Notes under the pieces: model-generated
Database searches by the model: none
Told to the model about the DNA's origin: nothing
The model's input: the letters and a program-made list of their open reading frames with translations, nothing else
Shown here: in pieces, positions 23,672 to 25,521 of the stretch
Numbering within the stretch: the first letter of the stretch is position 1
How the letters are laid out: the number at the start of each line of letters is the position of its first letter
Program-made: the position numbers and the translations under genes
Origin: DATLYH01 sp035575035
GTDB lineage: Bacteria > Planctomycetota > Planctomycetia > Gemmatales > Gemmataceae
Length of the DNA stretch: 25,521 nucleotides
Reading direction: 5' to 3'
Assembly (NCBI GenBank): GCA_035575035.1
Contig: DATLYH010000326.1
Span: 1-25,521 of the forward strand

Positions 23672-24709
23672 TCAGCCCTCGCGGTTGATGGTGTCGATCA
23701 GCATGCGGAGCCGGCCGAGGCTGTGGCGGTCGAAGCGGAAGCGGAGGCGCGGCAGGCTGGCGACGTGCGGGTCGTTGGCCTCCTCCGGCAGGGCCGGCAC
23801 TTGCTCGAAGGTGCCGCCGTTGACAATGTCGGCGAACTCGGTGCGGATGCGCTCCAGCAGGCCCTCGGACAGAGCGTGTTGCAGCCGCAGGACCAGGTGG
23901 CCGCCGACGTAGCGCATGCTGTGGTAGACCCGGTAAAAGCCGAGCACCTCGGCGACGGCCTCGTCCACCGAGTCGGTGATCTTGTACAGGGCCAGGTCGG
24001 TCGGCGAGATCAGCTTCCGCTCCAGGAGCACTTCCTCGATGAAACTTTGCCAGCGCTTCCAGTAGTCGCCGCCCGGTTCATCCACCATGACAATCGGGAA
24101 GAGGTGGCTTTTGCCGGTCTGGGCCAGCGTCAGGGCCTCGAACCCTTCGTCCTGGGTGCCGAAGCCGCCGGGAAACAGGGCGATGGCGTCCGACTCCTTG
24201 ATGAAGAGGAGTTTGCGGGTAAAGAAATACTTCAGGTGCATTAGTTTGACATCGCCGGCGATGATGGGGTTGGCCTCCTGCTCGAAGGGGAGCAGAACGT
24301 TGACGCCGATGCTGTTCTGGCGGTCGGCGCCGACATGGCCGGCCTCCATGATGCCGCTGGCGGCGCCGGTGATGACCATGAAGCCGGCCTCGGCCATCCG
24401 TCGGCCGAACTCCACCGCTTGCTGGTAGGCGGGGTGGTCCGGCGGCAGCCGGGCCGAGCCGAAGATCGTCACCTTGCGGCGCTGGCGGTAAGGAGCGAAG
24501 ACCTTGAAGGCATAGCGCAGCTCCTTCAGCGCCGTGCTGAGCAGCTTGACATCGCCGCGGTTAGCCTGGTCGCGGATCAGCTTGTCGGCCGTCTCCTTGA
24601 GTTGCTGGACGAGCTGCTCGATGCCGACCGGCTGTCGGCCGTCGGGCTGGCCCTCTTCATGGACATTGTTAAAAGAGCCGTTCTCGCCACGAATGGCGCG
24701 GTTTTTCAT
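23672..24709 (-). CDS. LOG family protein (TIGR00730-like, 'lysine decarboxylase' fold)
   Basis: This 345-residue protein belongs to the LOG family, whose characterised members cleave nucleoside monophosphates to free the base (cytokinin riboside 5'-monophosphate phosphoribohydrolases); the older label lysine decarboxylase is wrong for the family. VTIFGSARLPPDHPAY is at about 80-95, ITGAASGIMEAGHVGA near 114-129, and the signature PGGFGTQDE at 180-188. About 50 N-terminal and 90 C-terminal residues lie outside the core, so it is longer than the 180-200-residue plant-like type. AGGAAACTGGC precedes the ATG. It is downstream of the STAS gene on the same strand with a 123-bp gap. Confidence 0.88.
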   Translation of the reverse strand: MKNRAIRGENGSFNNVHEEGQPDGRQPVGIEQLVQQLKETADKLIRDQANRGDVKLLSTALKELRYAFKVFAPYRQRRKVTIFGSARLPPDHPAYQQAVEFGRRMAEAGFMVITGAASGIMEAGHVGADRQNSIGVNVLLPFEQEANPIIAGDVKLMHLKYFFTRKLLFIKESDAIALFPGGFGTQDEGFEALTLAQTGKSHLFPIVMVDEPGGDYWKRWQSFIEEVLLERKLISPTDLALYKITDSVDEAVAEVLGFYRVYHSMRYVGGHLVLRLQHALSEGLLERIRTEFADIVNGGTFEQVPALPEEANDPHVASLPRLRFRFDRHSLGRLRMLIDTINREG

Positions 24710-24832
24710 GCCAGTTTCCTGTCCTCTGGGTCACTGTTCCTGTCGATGGGGGACGGGGCTGTTTTCAGACCCCTTCCCAATTGTAGAACCGCGGAAGGCG
24801 CCGGGAACCGTAGGAGGGATCGGCACGGGGAG

Positions 24833-25210
24833 TCAGTCGGCCCCCAGGGCCTCGATGGCCTCGGCGCGGGTGTTGTAGATGGCCCAAAGCGTGTCGAGAG
24901 CGGTCAGGTGGAGCAGCTCCCGGGCGCGCTCTGAGGCCCCGGCCAGCACCACCTCGCTGCCGTGCTTTTTGACCAGCATGTGACAGCGGAGGAGGAACGA
25001 CAGGAAGACCGAGCCGAAGTAGCTGACCTGGCTCAGGTCGATGACCAACCCGGCGGGCGGGTCGGCCCGCAGCGGCGCCAGGACCATCTGGGCCGCCTGC
25101 TGGATCAGGTTCTCAGGCATGCTCTCGACTTCCGGCGAGGGGATGATCACCGCAATATCGCCGTGCCGTTCGATGCGGAACGATTGACTCGGTTTGCTTT
25201 CAGCCATCAT
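24833..25210 (-). CDS. STAS-domain protein (anti-sigma factor antagonist-like)
   Basis: This 125-residue protein is a single STAS domain, as in SpoIIAA/RsbV. The conserved strand and phosphorylation loop read GLVIDLSQVSYFGSVFLSFLL; Ser67 aligns with the phosphorylated Ser of SpoIIAA, with Gly in place of the preceding Asp. It would bind an anti-sigma kinase when unphosphorylated. No partner kinase or phosphatase is in the window. Two ATG codons are adjacent (25210 and 25207) and no strong ribosome binding site is visible, so the exact start is open. Confidence 0.85.
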   Translation of the reverse strand: MMAESKPSQSFRIERHGDIAVIIPSPEVESMPENLIQQAAQMVLAPLRADPPAGLVIDLSQVSYFGSVFLSFLLRCHMLVKKHGSEVVLAGASERARELLHLTALDTLWAIYNTRAEAIEALGAD

Positions 25211-25307
25211 CGGTCACATGGTTGGGGGTCAGGGAAAGAAACCGCCGGGTCGTGTTCTAGGCTACCACGGCCATCGGCCGAATCAAGGCAGTTCCTGCCA
25301 TTCACTC

Positions 25308-25325
25308 TCTGGTAATTCTACCAGA
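25308..25325. repeat. Operator-like dyad upstream of the STAS gene
   Basis: TCTGGTA (25308-25314) and TACCAGA (25319-25325) are perfect inverted arms around ATTC, about 100 bases upstream of the STAS start. Confidence 0.4.
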
Positions 25326-25445
25326 TGCGCCGGGCCCTGTCGTGGCGAGGTCAATCCTGCTCCGGCGGAGCGGTGGGCCGAACGGGAACGCGTTCCGGTA
25401 TAATCGACCAAAGGAGCAATATCGAATCACCCGGGTCCTTCTTGG

Positions 25446-25521
25446 CCGCTCGCGCCTCAGCGCTTCTAACCGAACTGGCGAGCGGCCCGCGTGAGCGGGC
25501 CGGTGGGCCGATTCACCGGCC
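25446..25521. repeat. Cluster of three overlapping perfect inverted repeats (REP-like), cut by the window edge
   Basis: CCGCTCGC (25446-25453) pairs with GCGAGCGG (25478-25485). GGCCCGC (25484-25490) pairs with GCGGGCC (25495-25501) around GTGA. GGCCGGTG (25498-25505) pairs with CACCGGCC (25514-25521), the last bases of the window. The arms share bases, so the hairpins are alternatives or a compact chain. Confidence 0.75.

Larger units (their letters stand above)
25211..25521. other. Gene-free right edge, 311 bp
   Basis: I see no coding region. It holds a 7-bp-arm dyad TCTGGTA-ATTC-TACCAGA (25308-25325) that could be an operator, a TATAAT at 25399-25404 without a good -35 partner, and the palindrome cluster at 25446-25521. 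The promoter of the leftward STAS gene should lie in its left part, but no clear hexamer pair was found. Confidence 0.55.

Noticed and set aside
25399..25416. TATAAT followed by AAAGGAG, considered as promoter plus ribosome binding site of a rightward gene.
   Set aside because: The -10 box has no -35 partner, a transcript would start inside the AAGGAG, and no start codon or open frame follows at a usable distance.

Overview
The window is about 25.5 kb of high-GC bacterial DNA. It most resembles a planctomycete of the Gemmatales/Gemmataceae type. That placement is an inference from several signs: a DUF1559 pseudopilin-like protein, two large Ser/Thr protein kinases (one with an N-terminal zinc ribbon), a PEP-CTERM-like cupredoxin, a futalosine-pathway menaquinone enzyme (MqnE), a cytosolic sulfatase-fold protein, and intergenic repeat families I associate with planctomycete genomes. 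No rRNA, tRNA, CRISPR array or transposase was recognised.

Layout, left to right. At 1-3898 a leftward group runs nadC, birA, rhomboid protease, then the N-terminus of a membrane sensor cut by the window edge. A divergent region with a near-consensus sigma-70 promoter leads rightward into a secreted cupredoxin (3994-4716) and a DUF1559 protein (4910-5755). A leftward kinase with an extracytoplasmic domain is coupled by a GTGA overlap to a small Ig-like protein (5764-7940). A 392-bp leader with a promoter and hairpins precedes a rightward zinc-ribbon kinase (8333-9772). Leftward mqnE (9797-10930) is followed by a rightward type II toxin-antitoxin pair (11116-11713), which lies antisense under the 3' end of a leftward ArnT-like glycosyltransferase (11363-13366) situated just downstream of ileS (13399-16818). 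Rightward genes follow: a GT2 glycosyltransferase, a 7-bp tandem/inverted repeat, a sulfatase-fold enzyme with Thr at the nucleophile position, a zinc-ribbon methyltransferase, an MsbA-like ABC exporter and purN (16953-23586). The window closes with a leftward STAS protein and LOG-family protein (23672-25210) and a palindrome-rich non-coding edge.

How the genes fit together. nadC-birA is a cofactor pair (NAD, biotin). GT2, sulfatase-fold enzyme, methyltransferase and ABC exporter look like a small module that builds or modifies an envelope glycolipid and flips it across the membrane. The two kinases and the small GTGA-coupled protein look like membrane signalling.

The most notable points are these: a 30-bp repeat unit inserted four times in frame inside the cupredoxin gene, with relatives at other intergenic sites; a glycosyltransferase reading frame that runs about 390 bp antisense through a toxin-antitoxin operon; and the Thr-nucleophile sulfatase-fold enzyme in the putative envelope module. 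I did not find a clearly new defence or mobile system.
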